In this document: one piece after another, positions 1 through 7,976 of the stretch
Numbering within the stretch: the stretch's first letter is position 1
Layout of the letters: each line of letters begins with the position of its first letter
DNA from: Bacteroidaceae bacterium
Lineage (GTDB): Bacteria > Bacteroidota > Bacteroidia > Bacteroidales > Bacteroidaceae
Length of the DNA stretch: 64,000 bases
Direction: 5' to 3'
NCBI GenBank assembly: GCA_017448965.1
Contig: JAFSKK010000009.1
Span: forward strand, 1-64,000
Program-made: the position numbers and the translations under genes
Notes under the pieces: model-generated
Databases searched by the model: none
Told to the model about the DNA's origin: nothing
Seen by the model: the letters and a program-made list of their open reading frames with translations, nothing else

Positions 1-81
1 AACATTGATTTTGATGTCGTAAAGGTACAACATTTTTACGACATAACAAAGCCCTGGCTTGAGAAAGTCGGGGCTTTGCGA

Positions 82-117
82 TAAAAAAAGAGGATGTGCC
101 TATTTTGACACACCCTC
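82..117 (-). terminator. Intrinsic terminator, minus strand
   Basis: The arms GAGGATGTG (90-98) and CACACCCTC (109-117) form a stem with one mismatch. On the minus strand the stem is followed by a run of seven T. It lies downstream of the SRP RNA/tRNA-Thr unit as a second, back-up terminator. Confidence 0.6.
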
Positions 118-146
118 TTGTTGTTATATACAGGCTTTCAAAGCTT

Positions 147-194
147 CAAAAATAGCCATCACTAGAAAGCTTGCTTTCAGATGATGGCTATTTT
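147..194 (-). terminator. Intrinsic terminator after tRNA-Thr
   Basis: The inverted repeat AAAATAGCCATCA / TGATGGCTATTTT encloses a loop of about 20 nt and is followed by TTTTTG on the minus strand. It begins about 10 nt past the tRNA-Thr 3' end, so it probably ends the SRP RNA-tRNA transcript. Confidence 0.65.
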
Positions 195-203
195 AAATCT
201 TTG

Positions 204-277
204 AGCCTCTTGTCGGATTCGAACCAACGACCCCGAGATTACAAATCACGTGCTCTGGCCAACTGAGCTAAAGAGGC
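204..277 (-). tRNA. tRNA-Thr (TGT)
   Basis: Read on the minus strand this folds as a complete cloverleaf. The acceptor GCCTCTT pairs with AAGAGGC, the D-arm is GCTC/GAGC, the anticodon loop is TTTGTAA (anticodon TGT, codon ACA) and the T-arm is GTTGG-TTCGAAT-CCGAC. The anticodon stem carries one T-T mismatch. CCA is not encoded. The 5' end lies about 2 nt from the 3' end of the SRP RNA, so both appear to come from one precursor. Confidence 0.95.
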
Positions 278-279
278 GG

Positions 280-378
280 GTGGGTAAGCTGACTACATCG
301 CGCCGCTACAACCAAGTACCCTTGCTGCGGTCAAGCCCTGGGGGAATTCCGAGGGAGCTGGCCGTATAGGACTTACCC
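280..378 (-). ncRNA. ffs: Signal recognition particle RNA (4.5S type)
   Basis: On the minus strand the ends GGGTAAG and CTTACCC pair, giving a hairpin RNA of about 99 nt. The interior holds CCAGG and GCAGCA, the two sides of the symmetric loop that binds the Ffh M domain, and the 3' part GATGTAG...CCCACCC resembles the end of E. coli 4.5S RNA. The apical loop reads CTTGA where many bacteria have GGAA. It is transcribed from a good promoter at 397-427 and abuts tRNA-Thr. The gene for the protein partner, ffh, begins at 1245 on the other strand. The family call comes from motif and fold, without a covariance-model score. Confidence 0.8.
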
Positions 379-396
379 ATTTTTGTTTAGCGGGTG

Positions 397-427
397 CAAA
401 GGTAAGGCGTTTTTTTAACACAACAAA
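397..427 (-). promoter_or_regulatory. Promoter of the SRP RNA-tRNA-Thr unit
   Basis: On the minus strand TTTG (427-424), 19 nt, then TACCTTTG (404-397) match the Bacteroidetes primary sigma consensus exactly. The expected start is near 390, about 12 nt before the mature SRP RNA. Confidence 0.8.
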
Positions 428-505
428 GAAATCTGGCGAAAAGTTGAGGACTTGGAGTAAAAAAAATGCCATCGCTGTAGAAAAAGAAGGTTTATCGTCA
501 AAAAA

Positions 506-533
506 CTCCTAACTCCTAACTCCTATCTCCTAA
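506..533 (+). repeat. Four tandem heptamers (CTCCTAA)
   Basis: Four consecutive copies of CTCCTAA lie at 506-512, 513-519, 520-526 (last base T) and 527-533, immediately upstream of the -7 box of the DedA gene. They occupy the place where a -33 TTTG would be expected. Confidence 0.9.
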
Positions 534-541
534 CTTTTTGC

Positions 542-549
542 TACCTTTG
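542..549 (+). promoter_or_regulatory. -7 box for the DedA gene
   Basis: TACCTTTG ends 8 nt before the ATG at 558. With the usual distance from -7 box to start, transcription would begin at about 555-557, so the mRNA would be leaderless or nearly so. No TTTG is present at the -33 spacing. Confidence 0.6.
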
Positions 550-557
550 CACCCATT

Positions 558-1190
558 ATGGAAGAAATCATCCTCAATCTTACGAACGGAGCACTCGACA
601 ACCTGAATTACGGATGGGTCATCCTGTTCATGGCCATCGAAAGCTCTTTCATTCCTTTTCCATCAGAAGTGGTGATGATTCCGGCGGCATACATGGCTGC
701 CGAAACGGGCGAAATGACCTACCCGATGATTATCCTGTGCGGCACATTGGGCGCACTGATTGGCGCGTTGGTCAACTATGGACTCTCCTATTGGTTGGGG
801 CGCCCCATCGTCTATGCGTTTGCCAACAGCCGTTTCGGACACATGTGTCTGATTGATGCGCAGAAGGTGGAAAAGGCAGAAAAGTATTTTGACAAACGCG
901 GAGCGGTATCTACACTGATTGGCCGCATGATTCCAGCCATCCGCCAACTCATCAGCATCCCTGCAGGACTGGCCAAGATGAATCTGCTGTCGTTCTGCCT
1001 CTACACCAGCATCGGCGCAGGCCTTTGGAACAGCATCCTCGTGGGCATCGGCGCAGCATTCCACAGCACGATGCCGAAGCAGGAACTCATCGACATCATC
1101 GCACACTACTCGCACATCATCGGCATTGCTGCTATCATCATTGTGGTGGTGGTGCTCACCTATTTAATATATAAGGGAGTGAAAAAGTGA
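558..1190 (+). CDS. DedA family inner-membrane protein
   Basis: A 210-residue integral membrane protein of the DedA/VTT (SNARE-associated) family. Members sit in the inner membrane and are linked to envelope stability and lipid (undecaprenyl phosphate or phospholipid) translocation. Seen here: the N-terminal re-entrant motif with Glu in FIPFPSE, the central YFDKRGA...GRMIPAIRQ segment containing the conserved Arg residues, then IPAGLAKM and two C-terminal hydrophobic helices, ending in a Lys-rich tail. Length is typical. It stands alone on the plus strand, 54 nt ahead of ffh; the gap contains an AT-rich AATTGTACAT-type motif. The substrate cannot be told from sequence. Confidence 0.9.
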   Translation: MEEIILNLTNGALDNLNYGWVILFMAIESSFIPFPSEVVMIPAAYMAAETGEMTYPMIILCGTLGALIGALVNYGLSYWLGRPIVYAFANSRFGHMCLIDAQKVEKAEKYFDKRGAVSTLIGRMIPAIRQLISIPAGLAKMNLLSFCLYTSIGAGLWNSILVGIGAAFHSTMPKQELIDIIAHYSHIIGIAAIIIVVVVLTYLIYKGVKK

Positions 1191-1244
1191 GTACAAACAA
1201 GCCGAAGGGCAAATTGTACATGGTAAAATTGTAAATGAAAAGAT

Positions 1245-2585
1245 ATGTTTGAAAATCTAAGCGAGAGACTTGAACGGTCTTTCAAGATACTGAAAGGTGA
1301 AGGCAAAATCACCGAAATCAACGTAGCGGAGACGCTGAAAGATGTGCGCAAGGCACTCTTGGAAGCCGACGTGAACTACAAAGTGGCCAAGACATTTACA
1401 GACACCGTGAAGCAGAAGGCGCTGGGTCAGAATGTGCTGACCGCCGTGAAGCCCGGCCAAATGATGGTCAAGATTGTACACGACGAACTGGCTGAACTGA
1501 TGGGTGGTCAGGCCACGGAACTGAACCTGACGGGACGCCCAACGGTCATCCTGATGGCAGGTCTCAACGGTGCCGGTAAAACCACGATGTCGGGTAAGTT
1601 GGCGCTGCGTCTGAAGACTCAGAACCACAAGAAACCGCTCCTCGCTGCTTGCGACACCTTCCGTCCTGCGGCTATGGAGCAGTTGCGCGTGTTGGCTGAG
1701 CAGGTACAGGTGCCCTGTTATCTCGAAGAAGGAGCCACCGACCCCATCGCTGTAGCCAAGAACGCTATTCAGGAAGCCAAAGCAAAAGGCTACGATGTGG
1801 TGATTGTCGATACCGCTGGTCGCCAGTCGATTGATGAGGAACTGATGGTGCAGATTGAACAAATCAAGGCAGCCGTCAATCCCAACGAAACGCTGTTGGT
1901 GGTCGATGCGATGACCGGTCAAGATGCTGTCAACACCGCCAAGACTTTCAACGAACGTCTGGAGATTGATGGCGTCATCCTCACCAAACTGGATGGTGAC
2001 ACACGTGGTGGTGCCGCACTTTCCATCCGCACCGTTGTGGATAAGCCCATCAAGTTTGTCGGTACAGGCGAGAAGATGGAGGCACTCGATGTGTTCCATC
2101 CTGAACGTATGGCCGACCGCATCCTCGGCATGGGCGACATCGTCTCGTTCGTGGAACGTGCCCAGCAGCAGTTCGACGAAGAAGAGGCCAAGCGTCTGGA
2201 GAAGAAGATTGCCAAGAACAAGTTTGACTACAACGACTTCATCGGACAGATCAACCAAATCAAGAAGATGGGTAATATCAAAGACCTCGCTTCGATGATT
2301 CCAGGAGTTGGCAAAGCTCTCAAGGATGTGGACATCGACGACAACGCCTTCAAATCTGTCGAGGCCATGATTGGTTCGATGACCCCCTACGAACGTGAAC
2401 ATCCCGATTGTATCAATATGTCGCGCAAGCAGCGAATCGCCAAAGGTTCTGGCGTTTCCATCGACGAAGTGAACCGCATCACCAAACAGTTTGAGCAGAT
2501 GCGTAAGATGATGCGTCAGATGACCAGCCCTAAGATGGCACAGGCAATGGCACAGATGCAACGGATGAAAGGATTTAGAAAATAA
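1245..2585 (+). CDS. ffh: Signal recognition particle protein Ffh
   Basis: The SRP54-type GTPase that binds signal sequences of nascent membrane proteins and docks with FtsY, 446 residues as usual. Order of parts: N domain (about 1-85), G domain with P-loop GLNGAGKTT (about 106-114), DTAGR (189-193) and TKLDG (247-251), then the methionine-rich M domain. The M-domain tail has a dense Met pattern (MRKMMRQM, AMAQMQRMKG) for binding SRP RNA and signal peptide. It is followed after 12 nt by folD, so the two are probably co-transcribed. The SRP RNA partner is encoded about 0.9 kb upstream on the other strand. Confidence 0.98.
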   Translation: MFENLSERLERSFKILKGEGKITEINVAETLKDVRKALLEADVNYKVAKTFTDTVKQKALGQNVLTAVKPGQMMVKIVHDELAELMGGQATELNLTGRPTVILMAGLNGAGKTTMSGKLALRLKTQNHKKPLLAACDTFRPAAMEQLRVLAEQVQVPCYLEEGATDPIAVAKNAIQEAKAKGYDVVIVDTAGRQSIDEELMVQIEQIKAAVNPNETLLVVDAMTGQDAVNTAKTFNERLEIDGVILTKLDGDTRGGAALSIRTVVDKPIKFVGTGEKMEALDVFHPERMADRILGMGDIVSFVERAQQQFDEEEAKRLEKKIAKNKFDYNDFIGQINQIKKMGNIKDLASMIPGVGKALKDVDIDDNAFKSVEAMIGSMTPYEREHPDCINMSRKQRIAKGSGVSIDEVNRITKQFEQMRKMMRQMTSPKMAQAMAQMQRMKGFRK

Positions 2586-2597
2586 ACTTTACAAGAA

Positions 2598-3476
2598 ATG
2601 CAACTGATAGACGGAAAAGCAACTGCAGCAGCCATCAAGGCTGAGATAGCAGAAGAAGTAAAGAATATTGTGGCATCGGGAGGCAAGCGCCCCCACCTCG
2701 CCGCCATTCTCGTAGGTCACGACGGAGGTAGCGAAACTTACGTGAAGAACAAAGTGCTGGCTTGTGAAGCCTGTGGATTCACCTCCACCCTGCTCCGCTT
2801 CGAGGACGACATCACCGAAGAGTTCCTCCTTCAGCAGGTGGACAAACTCAACAAGGATGCTGATGTGGACGGTTTCATCGTGCAGCTTCCACTTCCCAAG
2901 CACATCTCTGAGCAGAAAATCATCGAAGCCATCGACTACCGCAAGGATGTGGACGGTTTCCACCCCATCAACGTGGGACGCATGGCAATCGGCCTTCCCT
3001 GCTACATCTCCGCCACGCCCCTCGGCATCATCACCCTCTTGCGCCGCTACAACATCGAGACCAGCGGTAAGAAGTGCGTCATTCTCGGCCGTTCCAACAT
3101 CGTTGGCAAACCGATGGCACAACTGATGATGCAGAAGCAGTATGGCGACGCGACAGTGACCGTTTGCCACAGCCGTTCGAAGACTCTGAAAGAGGAGTGC
3201 CAGCAGGCAGACATCATCATCGCAGCCATCGGAAGTCCGAACTTTGTCACCGCTGATATGGTGAAAGATGGTGCAGTCATCATCGATGTAGGTACCACCC
3301 GTGTGCCAGATGCCACCCGCAAGTCAGGCTTCCGTCTGAATGGCGATGTCGATTTCGAGCATGTCGCCCCCAAATGTTCCTTCATCACACCTGTTCCAGG
3401 CGGCGTAGGCCCCATGACGATTTGCTCCTTGATGAAGAACACGCTCAGCGCTGGTCGCAAGGAATTTTACAAATAA
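2598..3476 (+). CDS. folD: Bifunctional methylenetetrahydrofolate dehydrogenase/cyclohydrolase FolD
   Basis: Interconverts 5,10-methylene-, methenyl- and 10-formyl-tetrahydrofolate in the cytoplasm, supplying one-carbon units for purines and formyl-Met. 292 residues, full length. Seen: the catalytic Lys in YVKNK (about 48-52), QLPLPKH, the dinucleotide-binding GRSNIVGKP, and PGGVGPMT near the C terminus. It follows ffh closely and ends before a strong hairpin at 3507. The one-carbon partner glyA lies in the same window at 35763 but in a separate unit. Confidence 0.97.
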   Translation: MQLIDGKATAAAIKAEIAEEVKNIVASGGKRPHLAAILVGHDGGSETYVKNKVLACEACGFTSTLLRFEDDITEEFLLQQVDKLNKDADVDGFIVQLPLPKHISEQKIIEAIDYRKDVDGFHPINVGRMAIGLPCYISATPLGIITLLRRYNIETSGKKCVILGRSNIVGKPMAQLMMQKQYGDATVTVCHSRSKTLKEECQQADIIIAAIGSPNFVTADMVKDGAVIIDVGTTRVPDATRKSGFRLNGDVDFEHVAPKCSFITPVPGGVGPMTICSLMKNTLSAGRKEFYK

Positions 3477-3506
3477 CAAGAGAGATTAGAATATCTTCCT
3501 CTCTCT

Positions 3507-3553
3507 AAAAGTGAAGAAAAAGAGGCTTCCGCTGAATTTTCTTCACTTTTTAT
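3507..3553 (+). terminator. Terminator after folD
   Basis: A perfect 14-bp inverted repeat, AAAAGTGAAGAAAA (3507-3520) and TTTTCTTCACTTTT (3537-3550), separated by 16 nt and followed by TATTT. It could work in both directions because both arms are A/T-rich. Confidence 0.75.
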
Positions 3554-3584
3554 TTGGTCAATCCAAGAAAACTCCCTACCTTTG
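3553..3584 (+). promoter_or_regulatory. Promoter of tRNA-His
   Basis: TTTG (3553-3556), 20 nt, then TACCTTTG (3577-3584): an exact match to the Bacteroidetes consensus. The tRNA starts 30 nt downstream. Confidence 0.8.
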
Positions 3585-3613
3585 CACTCGCAAAACGGGA
3601 ATAACCCCTACAT

Positions 3614-3689
3614 GGTGGATGTAGTTCAGTTGGTTAGAGCGTCAGATTGTGGTTCTGAATGTCGTGGGTTCGAGTCCCACCCTCCACCC
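3614..3689 (+). tRNA. tRNA-His (GTG)
   Basis: Complete cloverleaf with the histidine-specific extra 5' G: acceptor GGTGGATG against CCTCCACC (one T-C mismatch), D-arm GTTC/GAGC, anticodon stem TCAGA/TCTGA with loop TTGTGGT (anticodon GTG), T-arm GTGGG-TTCGAGT-CCCAC. CCA is not encoded. Confidence 0.95.
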
Positions 3690-3702
3690 TACAACAAGTA
3701 AG

Positions 3703-3740
3703 CGGAAACTCAATGAAAAGAGTTTTCGTTTATTTTTTTT
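3703..3740 (+). terminator. Terminator after tRNA-His
   Basis: Stem CGGAAACTC / GAGTTTTCG with loop AATGAAAA, followed by a run of mostly T (TTTATTTTTTTT). It lies 14 nt past the tRNA. Confidence 0.75.
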
Positions 3741-3818
3741 ACGCTACTCGGATTTCGCGGCTGAAGAAGAAATATCCTACGATGACCAATTGCATCACAA
3801 TGATGTTAGCACACATAA

Positions 3819-3868
3819 TTGTTGCAAATGTATGAATAATCAAAGAATTATCCTTACATTTGCAACAA
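3819..3868. promoter_or_regulatory. 14-bp inverted repeat overlapping a -7 box
   Basis: TTGTTGCAAATGTA (3819-3832) is the exact reverse complement of TACATTTGCAACAA (3855-3868). The right arm contains TACATTTG (3855-3862), a -7 box that would start transcription about 35 nt before the phosphatase ATG at 3904. No -33 TTTG sits at the right distance. The dyad may be an operator or an mRNA hairpin. Confidence 0.5.
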
Positions 3869-3903
3869 CATTGATGAAACGTTATCCTCAAACATAAAAA
3901 AAC

Positions 3904-4932
3904 ATGACTAATATGCAATCGAGCAGCGTATCCCCTTCTGCATTCTGGCAGACAGGTTGGAGGTCTGGCCTCCTCTTTGTCCTTGTAAGTTTACTCACCC
4001 TGGCAACCTCTTGCTCTGACGATGACCACACCGTCAATGTGCCGATGCTGCAAGGCAAAATCTCATCCTATAACGAGTATGGCGGAACCATGCTGGACTT
4101 TACAGAGGAAAACATGACGAAGGCGGGATTCACACTCGGCGATGTCATCAGCATCACCATCGATGGCAAAGAACTCGTCATGCCATACTACGATGGCTAC
4201 TACACCGACAATGGAGAATACGTGTGCGTGGCTTATCCTGGCTATTCCAGCATCAGCTTCACAGCCAACAACATCGGATTGCCAGAAGAACTGACAGGAC
4301 TGGAAGGACATGACATCACCGTCAGAATGAAGCAAAAGGGCGGCAAGCTCGACGTGCAACAGGCTCTGGGCATGAAATACACCAACGACCGCAATGACTA
4401 TTTTGACATCTCCGATGCGGAATATGCCAATGCACGTGTCGTGAGTGTCGGCAACATTGCCAGCGGCATACTCCACCGTAGTTCTTCGCCGTTCTCCAAC
4501 GGAACCAACCGCGCCTACTATGTATCGGATTATTTGGAGCGTGAGCAGGTGGCAACGGTGCTCAACCTCGCCGACACTGAAGAGAAGATGTTGGCCTACG
4601 ATATGCCCACCTACAGCCACACGCTTTGGGAGAGTGGCAACGTGATTCTGTGTCCGCTGAAGGCTGACCCAACAGCAGTTGACTACAACAACCGACTGAT
4701 TGCAGCGCTGAAGGAACTCCCGTCGCACCCAGCCCCCTATGTCGTGCATTGCATGGAGGGCAAAGATCGCACAGGGTACGTGTGTGCATTGCTCGAGGGA
4801 TTGTGCGGAGCGACGTATGAAGAGATTGCAGCCGACTATCTGGTCACCTACAAGAACTATTATCGCATCACGCCAGAAAAAATCCAGATGTATGCAACAC
4901 ATTGCTATCGTTGCGACTCAACCCGTGCCTGA
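3904..4932 (+). CDS. Lipoprotein tyrosine phosphatase (frameshifted C terminus)
   Basis: A 342-residue exported phosphatase of the cysteine-dependent (CX5R) tyrosine-phosphatase type, DUF tyrosine-phosphatase/Y_phosphatase3 class. An N-terminal hydrophobic segment ends in a lipobox with Cys 37 followed by SDDD, so it should be a lipoprotein. The catalytic loop HCMEGKDRTG has its Cys at about residue 283, with the Asp and Arg in place. Reading breaks near the end: a run of six A at 4877-4882 shifts the frame and stops at 4932. With seven A the reading would continue for 64 more residues to 5075. The active site lies upstream of the break, so a shortened protein could still fold. A second secreted phosphatase lies at 6777. 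Confidence 0.8.
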   Translation: MTNMQSSSVSPSAFWQTGWRSGLLFVLVSLLTLATSCSDDDHTVNVPMLQGKISSYNEYGGTMLDFTEENMTKAGFTLGDVISITIDGKELVMPYYDGYYTDNGEYVCVAYPGYSSISFTANNIGLPEELTGLEGHDITVRMKQKGGKLDVQQALGMKYTNDRNDYFDISDAEYANARVVSVGNIASGILHRSSSPFSNGTNRAYYVSDYLEREQVATVLNLADTEEKMLAYDMPTYSHTLWESGNVILCPLKADPTAVDYNNRLIAALKELPSHPAPYVVHCMEGKDRTGYVCALLEGLCGATYEEIAADYLVTYKNYYRITPEKIQMYATHCYRCDSTRA

Positions 4933-5075
4933 TGTATTATGCCGACATTGACGACGAGGCACAATTGCCCAACGTTGACTACACCCAAGCATTCTCCAAC
5001 TATCTGCTCTCTCACGGCATGAACCAAGAGCAACTGAACGCACTGGTTCACGCTCTGACGGATAGCCAAGAATAA
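4878..5075 (+). pseudogene. Out-of-frame C-terminal tail of the lipoprotein phosphatase
   Basis: In the frame of the TAA at 5073-5075 the DNA reads as convincing protein, NPDVCNTLLSLRL, NPCLMYYADIDDEAQ, and then DYTQAFSNYLLSHGM. It joins the upstream frame at the A-run 4877-4882. An ATG at 4932 overlaps the upstream stop (TGATG), so restart translation of a 47-residue peptide is a less likely alternative. A sequencing error, a real one-base deletion, phase variation or ribosomal slippage could each explain it. Confidence 0.7.
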
Positions 5076-5128
5076 CTTATGAACGAAGTCTGCTACGCCA
5101 GTGAGGAGGATGGGAGGCTCATTGCGGT

Positions 5129-6568
5129 CTATTTCGCCAGACGTGCCAACAATGCCAGCAGCACCTGCCAAATGTCATTGATGGTTGAGAGTTCTACCCG
5201 TTCGCTGGTGGAATGGGGTTCCACGATGCGAGGGCCAATGCTGGCCATCTGAATGCCTGGATAATGCTGCACGAAGAAGCCTGCTTCGAGCACAAAGTGC
5301 ATGGCCACCATGCGAGGACGCCAACCCAGCACATCCTGGAACGTGTCGCTAACCAATTGCAGAAAAGGTGATTGCTGATTTTCCTGCCAAGCGGGTGCCG
5401 ACATCACCACTTCGGAATTTCCACCTGCTGTCGTGAAGATTTTAGCAATCGTGCGGCTGAGCGCCTCCATCTCGTTGTCGAGGAAACTCCTCGTATGGGT
5501 GGACACAAAGATGTAGTCTTCTTCCGTCGAGACACGCCCCACATTATTGGATGTCTCCACTGTACCAGGCATTGTCTCGCTCATCTTCACCACCCCTTGC
5601 GGCACTTGTTCCAAACAGTTGATGAGTGTCTCTATAGCCTCCGAAGGGATGACCATCTCCTGTTTGTCACACGGCTCGATACTACAGGCGATGCGAGGAT
5701 CAGTACTTCCATACTCCTGCTGCAGCCATTGGTTGATGAAATTTACCTGCTTCTTCACGAATTCAGAAGCTTCGTCAGAAGATACGCCAATCAACATCTC
5801 GCCCTTCGAAGCTATCGAGGCATTGGCTTCACCCATCTGGATGTCAGCCACCTTGATGCAGGCTTCATGATGGACAGCCGACAGGAAGGCTCTGGCTGGA
5901 ATCATCGCACTACAACGCCCCTTGTTGATGTCAACACCCGAGTGACCACCCAATCCCCCTTCGATGCGGATGCGGTACCAACAGCATTGCTCGTCTGCAA
6001 CAGGTTGCCGTTTGATGGGAATGCGGTGGAACTGCAAGCAGGCTCCTGCAGCACCTGTTGTGATAGTGTCGTAATCCTCCGAATCAAGGTTGATGACCTT
6101 ACGGCCTTTCAGAAAATCCTTGCTCAACTGCGAGGCACCCGACATGCCGTCTTCCTCGTTCGTCGTGGTGATGACCTCAAGAGCCGGATGCACGATGCTA
6201 TCATCCTCAAGCACAGCCAACGCCATCGACAAGCCAATGCCATTGTCGGCTCCCAACGATGTGCCCCGCGCCTTCATCCATCCGTTCTCTTCGTAGGCAT
6301 CAATGGGGTCGTTCAGCGGGTCGCTCATCCCAACACACACCATGTCCATGTGGTTCAGCAACACAATCGGCTCTGCCCCTTCATGACCAGGGCTGGCAGG
6401 CTTCCGTATCACCACACAATTCTCCTTATCGCGTTCATACTCTAAATGAAGCCGCTCTGCAAATCGGCAAAGATAGTCGGCCACCCGTTCCTCATGATGT
6501 GATGGACGGGGTATGTGGTTCAGCTCTCGAAAAATGCTGAGAAGCCGTTCTGTTGATGAATGTTCCAT
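5129..6568 (-). CDS. pepD: Aminoacyl-histidine dipeptidase (M20 family)
   Basis: A cytosolic zinc dipeptidase (PepD/carnosinase type) that splits Xaa-His and other dipeptides, important in organisms that live on peptides. 479 residues, close to E. coli PepD (485). Metal-site motifs are visible in order: NHMDMV (His, Asp), ADNGIG (bridging Asp), NEEDG (catalytic Glu and ligand Glu), NLDSED (Asp) and a C-terminal VEPHSTSE (His). The start is set at the ATG before EHSSTERLL at 6568; an upstream in-frame extension of 21 residues looks unlike the family. No signal peptide. It is convergent with the frameshifted phosphatase and divergent from the phosphatase at 6777. Confidence 0.95.
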   Translation of the reverse strand: MEHSSTERLLSIFRELNHIPRPSHHEERVADYLCRFAERLHLEYERDKENCVVIRKPASPGHEGAEPIVLLNHMDMVCVGMSDPLNDPIDAYEENGWMKARGTSLGADNGIGLSMALAVLEDDSIVHPALEVITTTNEEDGMSGASQLSKDFLKGRKVINLDSEDYDTITTGAAGACLQFHRIPIKRQPVADEQCCWYRIRIEGGLGGHSGVDINKGRCSAMIPARAFLSAVHHEACIKVADIQMGEANASIASKGEMLIGVSSDEASEFVKKQVNFINQWLQQEYGSTDPRIACSIEPCDKQEMVIPSEAIETLINCLEQVPQGVVKMSETMPGTVETSNNVGRVSTEEDYIFVSTHTRSFLDNEMEALSRTIAKIFTTAGGNSEVVMSAPAWQENQQSPFLQLVSDTFQDVLGWRPRMVAMHFVLEAGFFVQHYPGIQMASIGPRIVEPHSTSERVELSTINDIWQVLLALLARLAK

Positions 6569-6742
6569 TTGGTTGAATTCATTATGGTTATGAAAAAACG
6601 TTGTCTGTATTACCGATGTCAATATAATCATCGCGAGTACAAAGATGACACTTTTTCTTGATTGATACTACATAGTCGTTAATAAATCTTTCAAAAATCC
6701 TTTTAATACGTCCCCAAGACCGAAAAATTGAAAAATGTTTGC

Positions 6743-6750
6743 TACCTTTG
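6743..6750 (+). promoter_or_regulatory. -7 box for the phosphatase-CotH operon
   Basis: TACCTTTG lies 26 nt before the ATG at 6777, giving a leader of about 20 nt. No TTTG is seen at the normal -33 distance, so the promoter may be weak or activated. Confidence 0.6.
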
Positions 6751-6776
6751 CAGCCTGAAAATCAAAAAATCAACGA

Positions 6777-7976
6777 ATGAAGAAAATCATCAGCTCTATC
6801 TTGGCCCTGTTAGTGATTGTTCAGTTATGGGGTCAGGACAATCTTGAGGTCATCAATATAGAAAATCTGGCGGTGCAGGACTACATGGCAGACGCGCAGA
6901 AAACTTACGAGGAGAATCCCGACTTTCGTGTGAGCGTGGTGACAAAATACAACAACACCACAAAATATGGCAAGAAACTATATTGGCCGCAGGGAAAACT
7001 GGTGAAATGGACTCCGACGACAATAGCCAGCAACATTGCAGAAGTGCGCATCACGGTGAGTGAGCACAGCAATTATGGCGAGGCATATACGTTCCATCCT
7101 GATGAAAAAGGAGACAGTTCCTTCGTCATCCGGAATCTGCTGCCCAACTGCATTTATTATTATAAGGTGGAAGAGTTTCGGACAAATGGGGACACGACGC
7201 TGATGGCAAGCGGAAAGTTCCGCACGGTGGGACAGGTGAGAATGATTCAGGTGCGCAACTGCAGCAATATCCGCGACTTGGGCGGATGGCTCACACAGTA
7301 CGGAGTGCCCGTGAAGTATGGCCGCCTGTATCGCAGCGCCAGCCTTGACCGCATCAACAAAGAGGGTCGCCACGATTTCGTGAACAATCTGGGAGTGCTG
7401 GCAGAACTGGACTTGCGACATGAAACAAAACGCACCACCTCATGTCTGGGCGACGACAAGGATTATCTGCGTCTGGCCCATGGTTCCTATACGAGCGGAA
7501 TGAAGGAGCGGAACAGGGTGTATGTACAAGACCTGAAATGGATCATCGCCCGAATGAAGGAGCATAAGAATGTGGATTGGCATTGTGCCATCGGATGCGA
7601 CCGCTGCGGAACACTGAGTTTCCTGATTGAAGGACTGTTGGGACTTAGCGAACTGGATTTGTGCCGTGATTTTGAACTGTCCACATTTAGTTTGACAGAG
7701 AGGAACAGACGTGTACGAAGCCCGCTGAAAAGCATGCTTTCCTACATCAGGACACACGGTCCTGCCGACGACCTTGCCAAATGCTTCTACAACTACTGGC
7801 TGAGCATCGGCATGGGAGAGAAAGAACTGAACTATTTCCTGGGGGAAATGCTGGACATCCACTCCAAGAACTCACTCCAAAGAAAAATGGGCATATCTGA
7901 TGTGGAAAGCCCAGGAAAAGAACAAGAACCGAACCCAACACTCAACACGGAAATAAAAAACAATGTTCAAGAATAA
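6777..7976 (+). CDS. Secreted tyrosine phosphatase
   Basis: 399 residues with a signal peptide (MKKIISSILALLVIVQLWGQ). Residues of about 50-150 look like a fibronectin type III-like beta-sandwich (EVRITVSEHSN, NCIYYYKVEEF, TLMASGKFRTV). The rest is a Y_phosphatase3-type domain: VRNCSNIRDLGGW, RLYRSASLDR, ELDLRHETKR, then the catalytic loop HCAIGCDRCGT (about 267-277) with the Cys and Arg of CX5R. It is expected to remove phosphate from protein tyrosine or serine, or from phosphorylated sugars or lipids, outside the inner membrane. Its last 14 nt overlap the start of a CotH-kinase lipoprotein gene, so the two are translationally coupled. The substrate is unknown. Confidence 0.85.
   Translation: MKKIISSILALLVIVQLWGQDNLEVINIENLAVQDYMADAQKTYEENPDFRVSVVTKYNNTTKYGKKLYWPQGKLVKWTPTTIASNIAEVRITVSEHSNYGEAYTFHPDEKGDSSFVIRNLLPNCIYYYKVEEFRTNGDTTLMASGKFRTVGQVRMIQVRNCSNIRDLGGWLTQYGVPVKYGRLYRSASLDRINKEGRHDFVNNLGVLAELDLRHETKRTTSCLGDDKDYLRLAHGSYTSGMKERNRVYVQDLKWIIARMKEHKNVDWHCAIGCDRCGTLSFLIEGLLGLSELDLCRDFELSTFSLTERNRRVRSPLKSMLSYIRTHGPADDLAKCFYNYWLSIGMGEKELNYFLGEMLDIHSKNSLQRKMGISDVESPGKEQEPNPTLNTEIKNNVQE

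Noticed and set aside
3649..3897. Open frame of 82 codons starting inside tRNA-His
   Set aside because: Overlaps the tRNA, its terminator and the 14-bp dyad, and shows no domain.
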